From Calditrichia bacterium (GTDB taxonomy: Bacteria > Calditrichota > Calditrichia > RBG-13-44-9 > J042), in NCBI GenBank assembly GCA_030430345.1, contig JAUIFT010000194.1, forward strand, positions 1-6,161: 6,161 nt of DNA, written 5' to 3'. Position 1 is the stretch's first letter. Each line of letters opens with the position of its first letter. A model generated the notes under the pieces. It was not told the origin of the DNA, made no database searches, and worked only from the letters and a program-made list of their open reading frames with translations. Positions 5,960-6,161 of this stretch are shown here, in pieces. A program made the position numbers and the translations under genes.

Positions 5960-6161
5960 ATGTTACCGAACATCAATGAAATGATGAAAAAAATGCAGGA
6001 TGATATGCAGCGGGCAAAAGAATCCCTGGCAACGATCACCGTGGAAGGCACTGCCGGTGGTGGCATGGTAAAGGTAACCGCGAATTGTCAGAATAAAATT
6101 CTTCGGGTGGATATTGAAACGGAAGTTATCGATCCGGAAGACAAAGAAATGTTGGAAGATC
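5960..6161 (+). CDS. ybaB: YbaB/EbfC family nucleoid-associated DNA-binding protein (3'-truncated by window edge)
   Basis: The first 67 codons of a YbaB/EbfC protein are present; the family is usually about 100-115 residues, so roughly the last third lies outside. These small dimeric proteins bind DNA without strong sequence preference and are nucleoid-associated. Seen here are the N-terminal helix with the Met/Lys-rich pattern [20 protein letters not shown], the strand [18 protein letters not shown] with the family's central Gly-rich turn, and the next strand ending in [12 protein letters not shown]. The start at 5960 is set by AGGAG (5950-5954) 5 nt upstream; this site overlaps the dnaX TAG stop, so translation is probably coupled. 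The position right after dnaX is the usual one for this family, where recR typically follows. Gene identity is secure. Confidence 0.95.
   Translation, partial: MLPNINEMMKKMQDDMQRAKESLATITVEGTAGGGMVKVTANCQNKILRVDIETEVIDPEDKEMLED

Overview
The window looks like an ordinary chromosomal segment from a bacterium of the FCB group (Bacteroidota, Ignavibacteriota, Calditrichota and relatives). The main clue is a DUF4835/PorD-like exported protein, a family I know mainly from Bacteroidota, where it is linked to the type IX secretion system. Moderate GC content and AGGAG-type ribosome binding sites fit but do not identify a genus. I see no transposase, integrase, phage gene, CRISPR array or tRNA.

Layout, left to right. 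(1) The 3' two thirds of ychF (+) runs in from the left edge. It converges on a DUF4835 gene (-) across a shared hairpin at 693-719. (2) The DUF4835 gene is divergent from a small lipoprotein gene (+) with a GyrI/AraC-effector-binding-like fold, which has a good sigma-70-type promoter at 1772-1800. (3) The lipoprotein gene converges on a class I fructose-bisphosphate aldolase gene, fbaB (-), which ends at a strong GC-rich terminator (2564-2595). (4) A 310-base AT-rich divergent regulatory region (3669-3978) carries candidate promoters for both directions and a perfect 9-bp inverted repeat in the presumed fbaB leader. (5) The small SRP RNA gene (ffs), dnaX and ybaB/ebfC follow on the + strand. 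This gene order is widely conserved, and recR would be expected next, beyond the right edge.

The genes serve different core functions: ribosome-associated ATPase/GTPase (YchF), envelope or secretion (DUF4835, lipoprotein), glycolysis/gluconeogenesis (FbaB), membrane protein targeting (SRP RNA) and DNA replication/nucleoid (DnaX, YbaB).

No wholly new system is evident. The most interesting signals are both in dnaX. The first is a candidate programmed frameshift element: an A7 run at codons 441-443, followed after 6 nt by a perfect 9-bp stem whose 3' arm contains the stop codon of the -1 frame. It would give a gamma-like protein of about 460 residues. The second is the complete loss of the four-cysteine zinc-binding module normally found just after the Walker A region of DnaX.
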